Below, one piece after another: positions 16,006-24,786 of a DNA stretch of 41,538 nucleotides. Both the position numbers and the translations under genes were made by a program. Within the stretch, counting starts at the first letter, position 1; each line of letters begins with the position of its first letter. The stretch covers positions 1 to 41,538 of the forward strand of contig DASSXJ010000274.1 of assembly GCA_035703895.1 (NCBI GenBank). The letters run 5' to 3'. The notes under the pieces were generated by a model, which saw only the letters and a list, made by a program, of their open reading frames with translations, was not told the origin of the DNA and did not search any database. This stretch comes from a bacterium. Lineage in GTDB: Bacteria > Sysuimicrobiota > Sysuimicrobiia > Sysuimicrobiales > Segetimicrobiaceae.

Positions 16006-16781
16006 CGTTTGATCGTCCTCTCTTCAGCCGCCCGGAAGATGCCGTGCTCGACCACGAGCCCGATCAGCACGATCGTCGCCAGCCCCGCAAACACGGCCGG
16101 GGTCTCGAGATAATATCGCTTTTGATAGATGTACCACCCGAGTCCTCCTTTGCCGCCGATGACGCCGAAGACCAATTCTGCCGCGATGAGCGTGCGCCAC
16201 GCGAACGCCCACGCGATCCGAAGGCCGGTGAGGATCGAGGGGAGCGCCGCCGGAACGTAGATCGCGGCGGCGAGCGGCCAGCCGCGGAAGCCGAGGTTGC
16301 GCCCGACGAGCACCAGCGTCGGGGGCACCGTCACGAACCCGGTCCGCACGCTGAGCGCCATCGGCCAGATCGTGGCGTGCACCAACACGAAGATCATCGA
16401 GTTGATGCCGAGCCCAAACCAGAGGAGCGCGAGCGGAAACAGCGCGATCGCCGGGAGCGGGTTGAACATGCTCGCCATGACCTCGAGGAGATCCCGCCCG
16501 AACCGGGTGAACAGGGCGATCATGGCGAGCACAAACGCCCCCGCGACGCCCACCCCCATCCCGAGCAGCAGGACCTGGAGCGAGCGCCCCGCGTAGATCA
16601 CCAACTCTCCGCTGCGGAGGCCGTCCAGCCACACGGAGAACACCGTCGTGGCCCGGGGGAAAAGGAGGGGGTTGGCATGGAGCGCGCGGGGGAGGACCTC
16701 CCAGGCGGCGAGCAGGAGGAGAATGGTCAGCGCCTTTCCCGTGAGAGCCCAGCGCGGCACCGTCCCGGCCCGCTCATTCAT
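15987..16781 (-). CDS. ABC transporter permease, NitT/TauT (SsuC) family
   Basis: This 264-residue inner-membrane permease begins with a helix at [17 protein letters not shown] and has the family segment [15 protein letters not shown]. The central block [19 protein letters not shown] is characteristic of SsuC/TauC-type proteins, as is the ATPase-contact region [39 protein letters not shown]. The ATG at 16781 is preferred to one at 16811 because GGGAGGGTGG precedes it and the overlap with the ATPase gene is then only 8 nt. The family carries sulfonates, nitrate, taurine, aromatic acids and similar ions; the substrate here is open. Confidence 0.92.
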   Translation of the reverse strand: MNERAGTVPRWALTGKALTILLLLAAWEVLPRALHANPLLFPRATTVFSVWLDGLRSGELVIYAGRSLQVLLLGMGVGVAGAFVLAMIALFTRFGRDLLEVMASMFNPLPAIALFPLALLWFGLGINSMIFVLVHATIWPMALSVRTGFVTVPPTLVLVGRNLGFRGWPLAAAIYVPAALPSILTGLRIAWAFAWRTLIAAELVFGVIGGKGGLGWYIYQKRYYLETPAVFAGLATIVLIGLVVEHGIFRAAEERTIKRWGMSA

Positions 16782-17586
16782 CGCGGCCACCCTCCCCGCC
16801 CCCAACCCCAAGCAGCGTCCGGATGCGGAGTTGGAGCGGGAGAAACCCGGGGCCGTCCGGCCCTATATCGACCGTGGGGTTATCGAGGATCGCCGCCACC
16901 CGGCCCGGTCGTGTGGTCATCACCATGATGCGGTGCCCGATCTGCATCGCTTCTTGAATGCTGTGGGTCACAAACAGGATGGTCTTTCGCGTCTCGCGCC
17001 AGATCCGGTTCAGCTCTCCCTGCATCCGAAGGCGGGTCAGCGCGTCGAGGCTCCCGAACGGCTCATCCATCAGCAGGACTTCTGGATCGAGGGCTAGGGA
17101 ACGGGCCAGCGCGACCCGCTGTTTCATGCCGCCCGACAGCGTGTGAGGATAGGCGTCCTCGAAGCCGCCGAGCCCGACCATCTGAATGTACTGGGCGGCC
17201 CGGGAACGCACTTCCTCTCGCGAGAACCGCGCGGACGCCCCCAACCCAAACCGGACATTCCCGGTCACCGTCTTCCATGGAAGCAGCTGGTCGAACTCCT
17301 GGAACACGAGGATTCGGTCGATCCCGGGGCCGCGGGTCGCCGTCCCCTTGAACCGCATGGATCCGGCCGTCGGCAGGACAAACCCGGCCACGGCCTTGAG
17401 CAGCGAGGATTTTCCACATCCCGAGGGACCGAGCAGCACAAACTTTTCGCCGGCGCGGACCTGGAACGAGACGTCCTCCACGGCCCGCACGGCGCGCCCG
17501 CCCGTGTGGAACTCGATCGACACCCCGCGGGCGTCGATCAGCGGGTCGCTCACCGCCACCCCGGATGGGGCGGCGCGATCGGGCAC
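16774..17586 (-). CDS. ABC transporter ATPase, NitT/TauT (SsuB) family
   Basis: This 270-residue ATPase drives the neighbouring permease. Walker A is GPSGCGKSS, the Q-loop is [15 protein letters not shown], the signature is [16 protein letters not shown], Walker B is [12 protein letters not shown], and the switch histidine is in [11 protein letters not shown]. The start is GTG at 17586, 13 nt after the binding-protein stop; a second GTG at 17553 with GGGGTGG upstream is an alternative and would remove 11 residues. It is the only ATPase in the left half of the window and belongs to a different class from the MalK or DppD types missing elsewhere. Confidence 0.93.
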   Translation of the reverse strand: MPDRAAPSGVAVSDPLIDARGVSIEFHTGGRAVRAVEDVSFQVRAGEKFVLLGPSGCGKSSLLKAVAGFVLPTAGSMRFKGTATRGPGIDRILVFQEFDQLLPWKTVTGNVRFGLGASARFSREEVRSRAAQYIQMVGLGGFEDAYPHTLSGGMKQRVALARSLALDPEVLLMDEPFGSLDALTRLRMQGELNRIWRETRKTILFVTHSIQEAMQIGHRIMVMTTRPGRVAAILDNPTVDIGPDGPGFLPLQLRIRTLLGVGGGEGGRDE

Positions 17587-17599
17587 GCCTGACGCGCCC

Positions 17600-18580
17600 C
17601 TAGTCGCCCGGCAGCCGGTGAATCTCGTCGAAGGTGAGCTCCTTCCACGAGGATGGCACCCGCTTCGTGGTCCCGATCTTTTTCAAGAACCCCACGAACT
17701 GCATCAACCGATGGGGTGTCATGGTGTACCGAATCTCCGGATTCCTGAGCACGGCCCGCATGAACCCGATCTCCGTTTTCTCGGCTTCGGCGAGGATCTT
17801 CGCCGCCTCGTCCCGGTGCTCCGTGAGGAACGCGGTGGCGTCCTCGAGGGAACGGAGGAGGGCCCGGTACTCGTCTGGGTGTTTCTTCGGGAAGTCGTCC
17901 ATCGCCCACACCATGTTAAAGGTGTGGGGACCTCCCACGATCTGGTAGCTGTCGAAGATCTTGTGGATCCCCGACGTCTGCAGTTCCAGGTACTGGTACG
18001 GCGGCGAGGTCAGGTGGGCCGTGATCTCCCGCTTCGAGAGGAGCGCAAACATCCCATCGGGGTGGGCCATCGAGACGACGAGGCTGTCGAACGCGGTCGG
18101 CGCGCCCAGGTCCTTATCGGCGGCCATCTGCAGCACCACGTGTTGGATGCTTCCGACCGCGGGCATCGCGATCTTGTCGGTTGGCTTGAAATCGCGGACG
18201 GTCTTGATCTCCGGCCGGTACGTATTCAAGTAGAGCGGCATCTCATTGATCGCGGAGATGATCTTCCACGTCACCCCGCGGTCCCAGGCGATGATGAACG
18301 GCGCGACCCCTCCGCTTCCGACGTCGACCTGCCCGGCCAGCATGGCATCACGGATGACCGGGCCGGACGTCAGCTTGAGCCACTCCACCCGGAGCCCCGG
18401 GACACGCTTCTCAAGCATTTGGAGGTTCTGCATCACGATCAGTTGACCGTAGCCGATGCCGGGCTGCGTGGCGATTCGGAGCACCCGCTGGGGCTGCGCC
18501 GGCAGACGCTCGGCGGGGAGCAGCGTCAGGCCCGCCATGATGGCCAGCGCGATGAGGCCCAGACCAGATCCTCGCTTCAC
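17600..18580 (-). CDS. ABC transporter substrate-binding protein, NitT/TauT (SsuA) family
   Basis: This 326-residue secreted binding protein has a Sec-type signal ([20 protein letters not shown] then LPAERLPAQ). The mature part opens with [20 protein letters not shown], as usual in SsuA/TauA proteins, and has [27 protein letters not shown], the family's first-lobe binding segment. The start is GTG at 18580 with GGGAGGTG just upstream. It is the first gene of the leftward run that continues through fumarase and succinate dehydrogenase, so the imported compound may be a carboxylate; this is inference from position. Confidence 0.92.
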   Translation of the reverse strand: MKRGSGLGLIALAIMAGLTLLPAERLPAQPQRVLRIATQPGIGYGQLIVMQNLQMLEKRVPGLRVEWLKLTSGPVIRDAMLAGQVDVGSGGVAPFIIAWDRGVTWKIISAINEMPLYLNTYRPEIKTVRDFKPTDKIAMPAVGSIQHVVLQMAADKDLGAPTAFDSLVVSMAHPDGMFALLSKREITAHLTSPPYQYLELQTSGIHKIFDSYQIVGGPHTFNMVWAMDDFPKKHPDEYRALLRSLEDATAFLTEHRDEAAKILAEAEKTEIGFMRAVLRNPEIRYTMTPHRLMQFVGFLKKIGTTKRVPSSWKELTFDEIHRLPGD

Positions 18581-18815
18581 GGCAGCACCTCCCAGAATCC
18601 CTGTCCTAGTGTTCCCGCGTCGTGGGGAAGACGCCTTCCTCCATGTGAAGGAGGTTGCGGGCGGCCGCGCGAACGAGACCGGGCGATTGGGCCCCCGGCA
18701 TCGACATATTCAACCCTGTCAAACACCCAGAAGGCGCTTGTTCGGGCATTCAGCGATGCAATTTCCTGGAGAGTGAGTGAAGTAAGGGCCGGATCAACAC
18801 GTGGGGAGGGACGGT

Positions 18816-19247
18816 ATGAACGCACAGCGACTGGCCATTGTGCTCACCGTGGTCAATCTCCTACTCCTACTGCATACCGCGATGCAGACCAGGTCAACGA
18901 CGGCGCAGAACGTCGCTCCGATCCTACGAGCAAACACGCTCGAGTTGGTGGACGAACGCAGTGTGGTTCGCGCCCGGCTCGGTGTGAAAGGGTCGAACGT
19001 AATTGAACTCGATCTTTTCGATAAGGACGGGATCAATCACGTGAAGCTAGGGGCGGCCAACAAAAGTTCAGGGCTGGGATCAGGGTATTTCCTGGTGGCC
19101 GATGGAGGAACGGATCCCGCCTCTGGTTCTGTTGTCCAAACTTATGTACAAGTCATTGCAAGGTGGGGGGTCGGAACCGCCGAGAGGCCGACCACGAGGA
19201 TCATGTTGAAAGGTGCAGACGGGCGAGAGCGAATAATTATGCCCTAA
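18816..19247 (+). CDS. Small secreted or membrane-anchored protein with short beta repeats, function unknown
   Basis: This 143-residue protein starts at an ATG with GGGGAGGGA 4 nt upstream; an in-frame GTG at 18801 would hide that site. The N-terminus is one hydrophobic helix (LAIVLTVVNLLLLLHTAM) followed by a polar stretch, fitting a signal or anchor. After it come two related short repeats, LELVDERSVVRARLGV and IELDLFDKDGINHVKLGA, of the pattern hydrophobic-D-x2-G/S-x2-R/H-x-x-L seen in uncharacterised proteins of environmental bacteria. Its bases are visibly less GC-rich than all neighbours, which may point to acquisition from elsewhere. A perfect hairpin follows the stop codon at once. 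I do not recognise a function. Confidence 0.75.
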   Translation: MNAQRLAIVLTVVNLLLLLHTAMQTRSTTAQNVAPILRANTLELVDERSVVRARLGVKGSNVIELDLFDKDGINHVKLGAANKSSGLGSGYFLVADGGTDPASGSVVQTYVQVIARWGVGTAERPTTRIMLKGADGRERIIMP

Positions 19248-19291
19248 GGGTATGTGTCCTAATTTGGTTACTCCAAATTAGGACACTACCC
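19248..19291 (+). terminator. Long, nearly perfect hairpin after the small secreted gene
   Basis: A perfect 14-bp stem (19254-19267 with 19273-19286; arm GTGTCCTAATTTGG) closes a 5-nt loop, TTACT. Five more pairs extend it outward (19248-19252 with 19287-19291), with one bulged base at 19253. It starts right after the TAA stop. It lacks a clear T-run, so it may end or protect the transcript, or it may be a small mobile palindrome. The arm is AT-rich in a GC-rich region. Confidence 0.6.
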
Positions 19292-19376
19292 GGGACCCGG
19301 CCATACACGTTCGTTACATACCCCTCTGATGATGAGGGGCGAGTTGCTCCACACTCTGGCAAGGGGGGATCAATGG

Positions 19377-19829
19377 ATGAGAACCGTCATGGCATCTGTC
19401 CTTATGGCCGCGCTGGTGCTCGTCTACGTCGTCCCGCGCGCGGGCGCGGCGATGATGGGCGGGGACGTCAAGAAGGAACTGCAGACCGCGATCTTCCACA
19501 GCAGCGAACTCGCCCAGCGCGGCAGCGCCGTCGCCGGGGCTAAGCTCCACGTACAGCACGTCATCAATTGCCTCGAGGGCCCGAACGGGGCCAACGTCAA
19601 AGCCGAGGCTGGGTTTCCGTGCCAGGGGATGGGCAACGGGATTCTGCCCGACCTCAAGGACGCGGTGGCCGCGAAGGTCCCGGGCGCCGCAGAGGCGCTG
19701 AAGCAGGCGAACCTGGCGGAGACGCTCGCCGTGCAGGCGATCGCCAAGAACGACGTCAATGAAGTCCAGCCGTGGGCGAAAGTCGTCTCCGACCACCTGA
19801 AAGCCGCGCTCGCCGCGCTCGGGTCCTAA
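19377..19829 (+). CDS. Secreted helical protein with conserved-looking NCLEGP segment, function unknown
   Basis: This 150-residue protein has a signal peptide (VMASVLMAALVLVYVV, ending PRAGAA). The mature part is helical and has one distinctive stretch, HVQHVINCLEGPNG, with a second cysteine 17 residues after the first in AGFPCQGMGNG. The two cysteines could form a disulfide, and the histidines before the first could bind metal or heme; neither is shown. The ATG at 19377 has GGGGGGA about 9 nt upstream, which decides it over ATGs at 19329 and 19332. It ends tail to tail with an oxidoreductase remnant. I recall similar unnamed proteins in environmental genomes but no known role. Confidence 0.75.
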   Translation: MRTVMASVLMAALVLVYVVPRAGAAMMGGDVKKELQTAIFHSSELAQRGSAVAGAKLHVQHVINCLEGPNGANVKAEAGFPCQGMGNGILPDLKDAVAAKVPGAAEALKQANLAETLAVQAIAKNDVNEVQPWAKVVSDHLKAALAALGS

Positions 19830-19930
19830 CGCCGTACTGACCGCGCCGCCTCGTAGGCGGCCTCCACCACCGCGACGGCCTTCCGGATCTCGGCGCCGCC
19901 CGTCTGGAACGGAAGACCGTCGCGGCCGGT
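19826..19930 (-). pseudogene. Remnant of a Gfo/Idh/MocA oxidoreductase C-terminus
   Basis: Directly after the TAG stop of the ferritin-like/VIT1 gene, the same frame codes for 34 residues, TGRDGLPFQTGGAEIRKAVA then VVEAAYEAARSVRR, and ends at a TAG. This reads like the last residues of many Gfo/Idh/MocA dehydrogenases (G-x-P-F-x-T-x-G then a helix with V-x-A-x-Y-x-A-A). Nothing else of such a gene is left here. It suggests that a deletion or rearrangement fused this point. Short length keeps the confidence moderate. Confidence 0.45.
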
Positions 19931-21085
19931 CTAGCCTGCGACTTTGAACAACAGCCCCAGGATGTAGGTCGCGCCCCCCACAATGATACCGGCCAGCGTC
20001 ATCTCCAGCCCCGACGACCACCAGCTCCGCAGCGTGAACAGCGATTTGGCGGCCCCGACGAGAAAGTGCGCGATGAGGGAGACCACGGCCGCCCAAATCA
20101 CGCCGGCGGTTCCCCCGATCCAGAAGAACGGCAGCACCGGGATGAGCGCGCCGATGCCGGTGCTGAGGCCCGCGGCGATCGCCGCCTGAACGGGGTTGCC
20201 CCCCGTGCTGACCCCCCCGAGTTCTTCTCCGACCAGCGCCTGCAGCATGGCATCGGGATGGCTGCCCAGCCGCTCTGCGAGCTCGTCCGCCTGGGCCTTG
20301 TTGAGTCCCTTGAGCTGGTAAAAAAGCGACAGCTCCTCCTGTTCCTCCTCGGGGTGCTCTTCGAGCTCTTTGCGCTCGCCGGCGATATTGGCGGCGGCCA
20401 CCTCCGACGTCGATCGCTCCGCGAGGTACGCGCCGACGGCCATCGACAGCGCCGATGCGACCGCGCCGGCCAGGCCCGCGGTCAGCACGAAGCTCGACCC
20501 CCCCGTGGCCCCAGAGACACCCGCGACGATGCCAAAGACCGCGGCGAGTCCGTCGTTCGCGCCGTAGACCGCCCCCGAGATCCAACTCGAGCCGGTTTTG
20601 TGCCAGGTCTCCCGGCCCAGGATCCGCCTCAGCCGGCCTTGCGGATCCTCGCCCGGCGCCGCGGCGGGCGTCCCTGACCGCATGTCCTCGACCGCGAGCG
20701 CGTGGGATCGTTCGTCCTTCCGCAGCTGCGCAAACAGCGTGTCTGTCTCTGCGTCGCCGGTCGGACGCGCGTATGTGTCGTCGGTCTCCTGGTCCTCCAT
20801 GGCTTCCCGCCAGGCGAGCACTTTGTCGACAGGGGCAAACCTGACCTGCAGCCGCGTCCACCGCGACAGCCGCACGGAGGCGGGGTCGGGAATCGCAACG
20901 CCGAGCTCGCGGAGGCGAGCCTCGATCCGCGCGCGATGCCGGCCTTCGCCCTCGGCCATGCGCCGCAAGATCGCGGCCCGCTGTCGATCGGATTCGCGCG
21001 CGGCCAGCGCGTCGTAGACCGCCCGGGCTTCCACCTCGCCCCGCCACGCTGAGAGGAGCCGCGCGACGGTGGCCTCAGACCGCAA
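19931..21085 (-). CDS. Ferritin-like domain fused to VIT1/CCC1-family metal transporter
   Basis: This 384-residue protein has an N-terminal ferritin-like helical part (residues 1 to about 140) with E/H pairs such as VEARAVYDAL, EGEGRHRARIE and KDERSHALAVEDM, fit for iron binding. The C-terminal part is a VIT1-type membrane domain: SGAVYGANDGLAAVFGIVAGVSGA, then ASALSMAVGAYLAERSTSE, an acidic cytoplasmic insert rich in Glu (ERKELEEHPEEEQEELSLF), and further helices to the end. VIT1/CCC1 proteins move Fe(II) or Mn(II) out of the cytoplasm; this ferritin-fused form is known in bacteria. The start is a TTG at 21085, inside the last codons of the nuclease gene (11-nt overlap). Frames further upstream read antisense-like. 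Confidence 0.88.
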   Translation of the reverse strand: MRSEATVARLLSAWRGEVEARAVYDALAARESDRQRAAILRRMAEGEGRHRARIEARLRELGVAIPDPASVRLSRWTRLQVRFAPVDKVLAWREAMEDQETDDTYARPTGDAETDTLFAQLRKDERSHALAVEDMRSGTPAAAPGEDPQGRLRRILGRETWHKTGSSWISGAVYGANDGLAAVFGIVAGVSGATGGSSFVLTAGLAGAVASALSMAVGAYLAERSTSEVAAANIAGERKELEEHPEEEQEELSLFYQLKGLNKAQADELAERLGSHPDAMLQALVGEELGGVSTGGNPVQAAIAAGLSTGIGALIPVLPFFWIGGTAGVIWAAVVSLIAHFLVGAAKSLFTLRSWWSSGLEMTLAGIIVGGATYILGLLFKVAG

Positions 21086-22445
21086 TGGCCTGTCCCCGCG
21101 TGGCGACCTCGGCCGCGAACCCGCGCGCGGCCAAATGGCCGGCCAGGGCGGCCGACTGGGCTTCCTCGCCGTGCACGCAGTAGATCCTTCCGACCCGCGG
21201 CAGCCGCTGCACCCACCCGAGCAGCTCGTCCCGATCCGCGTGCGCGCTGAACGACGGCAGGACGGCCACGCGCAGGCGCACATCGTGCGACTCGCCAAGA
21301 ATGTGGACGGGCGAGACCCCGTCGGCGAGCCGGCGGCCGAGTGTGTTGACCGCCTGAAAGCCAACGATGAGGAGGATGGATTTTGGATCGTCGATGTGGT
21401 GGCGCAGATGGTGCAGGATCCGGCCGGATTCGCACATCCCGGACGTGGCGATGACGAGAAACGAACCGCCGATGGCGTTGAGGGCCTTGGAGTCCTCGAC
21501 GGACCGCACGTACGTGAGTTCTTTGAACCCGAACGGATCCTGGTGATCGAGCTGCGCCCGGGTCTCGTCATCGAAGCACTCGGGATGCTGCCGGAAGATC
21601 TGGGTCGCGTCGACGGCCATGGGGCTATCCACAAACGAGTCGACGGAGGGCACCTGCCCGGATTCACGCAGGCGCGCCAGCGAATACACGAGATCCTGGG
21701 CGCGCCCCACCGCGAACGACGGAATCAGCACCGTGCCCCCGCCCGAGACGGTGTCGCGCACCACCTGCGCCAGCTTCCGCTCGCCCTCCGCGTACGGTGG
21801 ATGCAGGCGGTCTCCGTACGTGGACTCCATCAAGAGGACGTCGACGGCCGGGAGCAGCTCCGGATCGCGGAGGATCGGGGCGCCGGGCCGGCCCTGATCG
21901 CCCGTGAATCCGAGGATTCGACCTCCTGCCTCGACGGTCACTGCCGCGGACCCGAGAATGTGGCCGGCATCGAAGAAGGTGACGCGGGCACCCCCGACCG
22001 GAAACGGTTGATCGTACGGGACCGCCGTCACGTGCTGCAGGGCGGACTCGACCTCGTCCGCGGTGTACAACGGCTTCACCGGAGGCGCCCCCCGGCGCTC
22101 CGGCTGCTTGTTGAGGAAGACGGCGTCCTGATGCTGCACCTTCGCGCTGTCCCGGAGGATCAATCCGGTCAGGTCGCGCGTGGCCGGCGTGCAGTAGATC
22201 CGGCCGGCGAACCCCTGCTGGACCAGCGTGGGCAGGTTGCCGCAATGATCGAGGTGGGCGTGCGAGAGCACGACGGCGCCGACGCTCGACGGGGAAAACG
22301 GAAAGTGTGCGTTGATCTCCAATGACTCGGCCCGCCGTCCCTGAAAGAGCCCGCAGTCCAGCAGCAGGCGCGTGTCCTGAGCCTCGACGAAGTGCATCGA
22401 CCCAGTGACGGTGCGGGCCGCCCCGTAGCAGGTGACCTGCATCAT
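21075..22445 (-). CDS. Metallo-beta-lactamase/beta-CASP family nuclease (RNA-processing exonuclease type)
   Basis: This 456-residue cytoplasmic protein has the metal motifs of the family in order: HAHLDHCG (H-x-H-x-D-H) near residue 60, DAGHILGSA, FTGDQGRP with the bridging aspartate, and LMESTYGDR. The beta-CASP part follows, with IPSFAVGRAQDLVY, SFVDSPMAVDAT, ATSGMCESGRILHHL and PSFSAHADRDELLGW, and the end has IYCVHGEEAQSAALA. Relatives cut or trim RNA. The ATG at 22445 (with a second ATG next to it) lies 7 nt after the enolase-superfamily gene. The coupling to a metal transporter downstream is unusual; no functional link is known to me. Confidence 0.92.
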   Translation of the reverse strand: MMQVTCYGAARTVTGSMHFVEAQDTRLLLDCGLFQGRRAESLEINAHFPFSPSSVGAVVLSHAHLDHCGNLPTLVQQGFAGRIYCTPATRDLTGLILRDSAKVQHQDAVFLNKQPERRGAPPVKPLYTADEVESALQHVTAVPYDQPFPVGGARVTFFDAGHILGSAAVTVEAGGRILGFTGDQGRPGAPILRDPELLPAVDVLLMESTYGDRLHPPYAEGERKLAQVVRDTVSGGGTVLIPSFAVGRAQDLVYSLARLRESGQVPSVDSFVDSPMAVDATQIFRQHPECFDDETRAQLDHQDPFGFKELTYVRSVEDSKALNAIGGSFLVIATSGMCESGRILHHLRHHIDDPKSILLIVGFQAVNTLGRRLADGVSPVHILGESHDVRLRVAVLPSFSAHADRDELLGWVQRLPRVGRIYCVHGEEAQSAALAGHLAARGFAAEVATRGQAIAV

Positions 22446-22452
22446 GCCCGGG

Positions 22453-23574
22453 TCACGACGCGGCGGAGGCGGCCACGGCCCCGGGGGTGACCTCCCACCG
22501 CCGCAGCGCATTCCAGTCGAACCGAACGCCGTGCCCGGGAACGGCGGGCGGCGTGAACGCCCCGCGTTCCGCCCGGATCGGCTCTCGGAGGACCCCCAGG
22601 TCCGTAAGGCTCCCATCGTCCACGTCTTCGAGGATCAGCGCGTTCGGAACGGCACAGTGGAGGTGCGCGGAGATCTCCACGACGAGGTGGGCGGACACCG
22701 GACGGTTGAACGCCTGCGCCAGGTGCGCGATCTTCATCCACTCGGTAATGCCGCCGACCCGGGCGACGTCCGGCTGGACGATATCGACCGCGTTCTCGCG
22801 CAGGTAGCCGGCAAACTGGTACGTCGAGTGCACGTTCTCGCCGAGCGCGACCGGCGGACGGACGTGGGCGTTGACCCACGCGTTTCCCGGGACGTCGTCG
22901 GCGATCACCGGTTCCTCGATCCAGAACGGGTCGAACGGCTCCAGCGTCCTGACGCGTTGCGCGGCCTCCGCGGCCGTCCACTTCTGATTGGCATCGACCA
23001 TGAGGCGGGCGCGGGGCCCGATCGCCTCACGCACGGCGCGAACCCGTTCGACGTCCTGCTCCGGATCGTCGTGGCCGACTTTGATCTTGAACGCCGCGTA
23101 CCCTCGGCTCTGCCATCGTTCGACCTGCGCGAGAAGGTCCGGCAGGGCCAGGTGAAGGTTGACGCCGCTGCCGTACGCGGGCACCGGGGCTGGGGTGCCG
23201 CCGAGCACCGTGCACAACGGCTGCCCCACGGCCCTGGCCCGAAGATCCCACAGCGCGATATCCAGCGACGCGAGCGCGAGCCGGGCGATCCCACCGCCCA
23301 CGTCGTGCGTGGCCTTCCAGAGGTCCTGCCAGATACGCTCGATCGGGGCGGGGTCCATCCCGGCCAGCCGGGGAAGCAGGTAGTCGGAGAGCAGAGCCGC
23401 GACGCCCGTGCCGCCGGTGCCGACCGTGTAGGACCAGCCGACGCCGTCGTGCTGCTCGTCGGTGGCGAGGCGCGTCACGATCAGTTCGTGGTGCGTGATG
23501 CGGTGGGTGGCGCTCCCCCACGGGGCGGGGAGCGGCACCCGGTAGCAGCGGGCCTCGGCCGACGCGATCCTCAT
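22453..23574 (-). CDS. Mandelate racemase/muconate-lactonizing enzyme family protein (enolase superfamily)
   Basis: This 373-residue enzyme belongs to a superfamily that removes a proton next to a carboxylate. The Lys pair is in FKIKVGHDDP (about residue 160), and the metal ligands are in LMVDANQKW (Asp), FWIEEPV (Glu) and VALGENVHS (Glu). A histidine in RPVSAHLVVEISAHL could be the second base, as in mandelate racemase-type members. The N-terminal capping domain holds WGSATHRITHHELIVTRLAT. The ATG at 23574 makes an ATGA overlap with the amidohydrolase stop. The exact reaction (racemase, dehydratase of a sugar acid, or lactonase) cannot be read. Confidence 0.92.
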   Translation of the reverse strand: MRIASAEARCYRVPLPAPWGSATHRITHHELIVTRLATDEQHDGVGWSYTVGTGGTGVAALLSDYLLPRLAGMDPAPIERIWQDLWKATHDVGGGIARLALASLDIALWDLRARAVGQPLCTVLGGTPAPVPAYGSGVNLHLALPDLLAQVERWQSRGYAAFKIKVGHDDPEQDVERVRAVREAIGPRARLMVDANQKWTAAEAAQRVRTLEPFDPFWIEEPVIADDVPGNAWVNAHVRPPVALGENVHSTYQFAGYLRENAVDIVQPDVARVGGITEWMKIAHLAQAFNRPVSAHLVVEISAHLHCAVPNALILEDVDDGSLTDLGVLREPIRAERGAFTPPAVPGHGVRFDWNALRRWEVTPGAVAASAAS

Positions 23575-24761
23575 CGCATACTCAGCGTGTCGCAGCGCCG
23601 CCCCCCTTGAATGATCATCCCCACCCGCTCGAGACACCTGATGTCGTCCAGGGGATCGCCGTCGACGCTGATCATGTCCGCCAGCTTGCCGGGTTCGAGG
23701 CTGCCGACCTCGCTCCCCATGCCGATGGCCTCGGCGGCGCGCCGGGTGGCCGCCAAGATGGCGTCGTGCGGTTCCGCGCCCCACGCGACGACCTGGGCGA
23801 TCTCCCACCACATGAGGCCGTGCATCGAATCGGTCCCGAGGGCCCACTTGACCCCGCTCTCGAGAACAAACCGGAATGTCTGGCGCGACGTTTCCCTGGA
23901 CTCCTTGAGCTTGGCCATGATGGACGGCACGTGCGCGTCGCCCCGCTCGATGCCGTCGGGATGCCCGCTGACGGCGTTGTTCGTCACCAGCCATGTGCCG
24001 CGTTTGCGCATCGCGACGAAGTCCTCAAGATCGCACAACTTGCCGTGCTCGATCGTGTCGACGCCGGCGTCGATGCAAATCGCCACGCCCGGGCCGCCGT
24101 GCGCGTGAACGGCGACGGGCTTCCCGTTCCGGTGCGCCTCGTCCACGGCCACCTGGACCTCGTGGGGAGTGTAGGCATACCACCGGGCGGCCGTGCCTTT
24201 GCTGGAGACGCCCCCGGTCATGAACAGCTTGATCAAGTCTGCGCCCCCGGCCACGTTCTCCCGAATGTGCCTGCGGATCTCGTCTTCCCCGTCGGAGAAG
24301 GTGAGCGCCGCGCCGTGCCCGTTGCGAGCGGTGATCGGCCGGGTGGCGACGAGCAGCCGGGGCCCGGGCAGGCGGCCCGCGGCGATCGTCTCACGGAGGT
24401 CCACGTCGATGAAGTGCTCCTCCCCCACCACCCGCATCGTGGTCACGCCCGAGCGGAGGTCGGTGCGGAGGTTCTGGACCGCGCGTAAGATTTGGGGCGC
24501 CGGGGGCTGCCGGAGCTGACCGATCTGGTCTCCGAGGCCGGGAACGATCGACGCATGCGAGTGCGCATCGACGAACCCCGGCAGGAGGGTCTGCGCCCCG
24601 CAGTCGATGACCTCCACGTCCTTTGGGACCCGCACGTCGATCTCGCGGCCCACCGCCGCGATGCGGTCGCCGTCGACCACCAGGACGCCGCGCTCGATCG
24701 GAGGACGTCCGGTCCCGTCGATGATGCGCTCGGCCTTGACCGCGAAGCGTGTGGGTTCCAT
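23571..24761 (-). CDS. Metal-dependent amidohydrolase, imidazolonepropionase-like
   Basis: This 396-residue TIM-barrel hydrolase has the metal motif DAHSHAS (H-x-H, about residue 66) and a candidate metal-bridging lysine in DLIKLFMTGG. Two histidine sites follow, VAVHAHGG and DTIEHGKL, and the late aspartate is in LGTDSMHG. The C-terminal part, LEPGKLADMISVDGDPLDD, is the usual composite-barrel closing segment. Relatives hydrolyse cyclic amides or X-Pro-type dipeptides; the substrate here is unknown. The ATG at 24761 is 25 nt after the stop of the OsmC-like selenoprotein gene and has GAGGAG upstream, so both are probably on one message. Confidence 0.92.
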   Translation of the reverse strand: MEPTRFAVKAERIIDGTGRPPIERGVLVVDGDRIAAVGREIDVRVPKDVEVIDCGAQTLLPGFVDAHSHASIVPGLGDQIGQLRQPPAPQILRAVQNLRTDLRSGVTTMRVVGEEHFIDVDLRETIAAGRLPGPRLLVATRPITARNGHGAALTFSDGEDEIRRHIRENVAGGADLIKLFMTGGVSSKGTAARWYAYTPHEVQVAVDEAHRNGKPVAVHAHGGPGVAICIDAGVDTIEHGKLCDLEDFVAMRKRGTWLVTNNAVSGHPDGIERGDAHVPSIMAKLKESRETSRQTFRFVLESGVKWALGTDSMHGLMWWEIAQVVAWGAEPHDAILAATRRAAEAIGMGSEVGSLEPGKLADMISVDGDPLDDIRCLERVGMIIQGGRRCDTLSMR

Positions 24762-24786
24762 CGTCCGATGCTCCTCTGCCGTCGAC

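Noticed and set aside
18581-18815. Sigma-70 promoters in the divergent gap (TTGACA on the minus strand at 18717-18722)
   Set aside because: No acceptable -10 box stands at 16-18 nt from it, and the plus-strand candidates are no better. The gap holds no gene I can support.
19254-19286. Terminal inverted repeat of an insertion sequence
   Set aside because: The two arms are only 5 nt apart, no transposase is nearby, and no target duplication was seen. A solo palindrome or terminator is all that is supported.
19826-19930. Read-through of the TAG stop of the ferritin/VIT1 gene (pyrrolysine or suppression)
   Set aside because: The part after the TAG looks like the end of a different enzyme family, and the VIT1 domain is complete before it. 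A remnant is the simpler reading.
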